Positions 63,666 through 64,000 of a DNA stretch of 64,000 nucleotides are shown here, one piece after another; the first letter of the stretch is position 1, and each line of letters starts with the position of its first letter. The stretch covers positions 372,001-436,000 of the forward strand of contig NZ_CP054058.1 of the NCBI RefSeq assembly GCF_003935895.2, written 5' to 3'. The translations under genes and the position numbers were made by a program. The DNA is from Scandinavium goeteborgense (GTDB lineage Bacteria; Pseudomonadota; Gammaproteobacteria; Enterobacterales; Enterobacteriaceae). The notes under the pieces were generated by a model. The model was given only the letters and a program-made list of their open reading frames with translations, had not been told where the DNA came from and ran no database searches.

Positions 63666-64000
63666 TTACTTTTCCTGAAGTCCGAGTTTTTTCTCCAGAT
63701 AGTGGATGTTGGTTCCACCATGCTGGAAGTTCTCGTCGCTCATAATGCGCATCTGCAGTTCAACGTTGGTTTTGATACCGTCGATGATCAGTTCCTGGAG
63801 GGCGTTCTTCATGCGAGAAATCGCCACGTCACGGGTTTCGCCGTAACAGATGAGCTTACCAATCATTGAGTCATAGTATGGTGGTACGGTGTAACCGGCG
63901 TAGATATGAGACTCCCAACGCACACCAAAACCGCCAGGTGCGTGGAAACGGGTAATTTTACCCGGGCTCGGCAGGAAGGTGTTCGGGTCTTCGGCGTTGA
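63666..64000 (-). CDS. accC: Biotin carboxylase subunit of acetyl-CoA carboxylase, 3' part
   Basis: The last 111 codons of accC; the frame continues beyond the window edge. The segment [16 protein letters not shown] followed by [19 protein letters not shown] is the conserved C-terminal domain of biotin carboxylase, ending KKLGLQEK. The enzyme carboxylates biotin on AccB in the first step of fatty acid synthesis. Confidence 0.97.
   Translation of the reverse strand, partial: NAEDPNTFLPSPGKITRFHAPGGFGVRWESHIYAGYTVPPYYDSMIGKLICYGETRDVAISRMKNALQELIIDGIKTNVELQMRIMSDENFQHGGTNIHYLEKKLGLQEK

Overview
This is a stretch of enterobacterial chromosome. Gene order and protein sequences closely match the Escherichia coli region around chiA, the ribosomal protein operons, rrnD and accBC. 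The 16S rRNA, including its variable region near 40640-40690, and the gene content (alpha-carbonic anhydrase, MHYT-GGDEF-EAL protein) point to a Citrobacter-like member of the Enterobacteriaceae. All family assignments come from recognition of the sequences, not from database searches.

Layout. 1-2313: the 3' part of chitinase gene chiA, then bfd and bfr (iron storage and release) behind a Fur-box-like site. 2377-13238, minus strand: a complete type II secretion operon, gspCDEFGHIJKLMO, with divergent gspAB at 13420-15419. ChiA is the probable secreted substrate, so enzyme and exporter sit together. 15470-29365: the S10, spc and alpha operons, with their promoters, L4/S8/S4 autoregulatory RNA sites, secY and rpoA. 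29430-39719: yhdN-zntR, arfA tail to tail with mscL, the minus-strand genes def-fmt-rsmB-trkA, the plus-strand genes dprA-smg-yrdD-tsaC-aroE-yrdB, and yrdA. 39868-45532: an rRNA operon at the rrnD position, with P1/P2 promoters, 16S, tRNA-Glu, 23S, 5S, tRNA-Thr, a second 5S and a terminator.

45584-49738, minus strand: an intact polar amino acid ABC transporter operon (yhdWXYZ/aapJQMP) with a good sigma-54 promoter candidate. 50214-58338: the lipoprotein yhdV, the RND pump acrEF with divergent regulator acrS, a large MHYT-GGDEF-EAL cyclic-di-GMP protein, and yhdU. 58487-64000, minus strand: dusB-fis, a periplasmic alpha-carbonic anhydrase gene, prmA, panF-yhdT and the 3' end of accC.

Most of the window is conserved core genome. 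The main differences from E. coli K-12 as I remember it are: a tRNA-Glu spacer instead of Ile/Ala tRNAs in the rrnD-position operon; an intact yhdW; the c-di-GMP gene beside acrS, with yhdJ absent between fis and yhdU; and the carbonic anhydrase gene between dusB and prmA. I saw no insertion sequence, prophage, CRISPR array or defence island. No wholly new system stands out; the best leads are regulatory elements and the accessory insertions.
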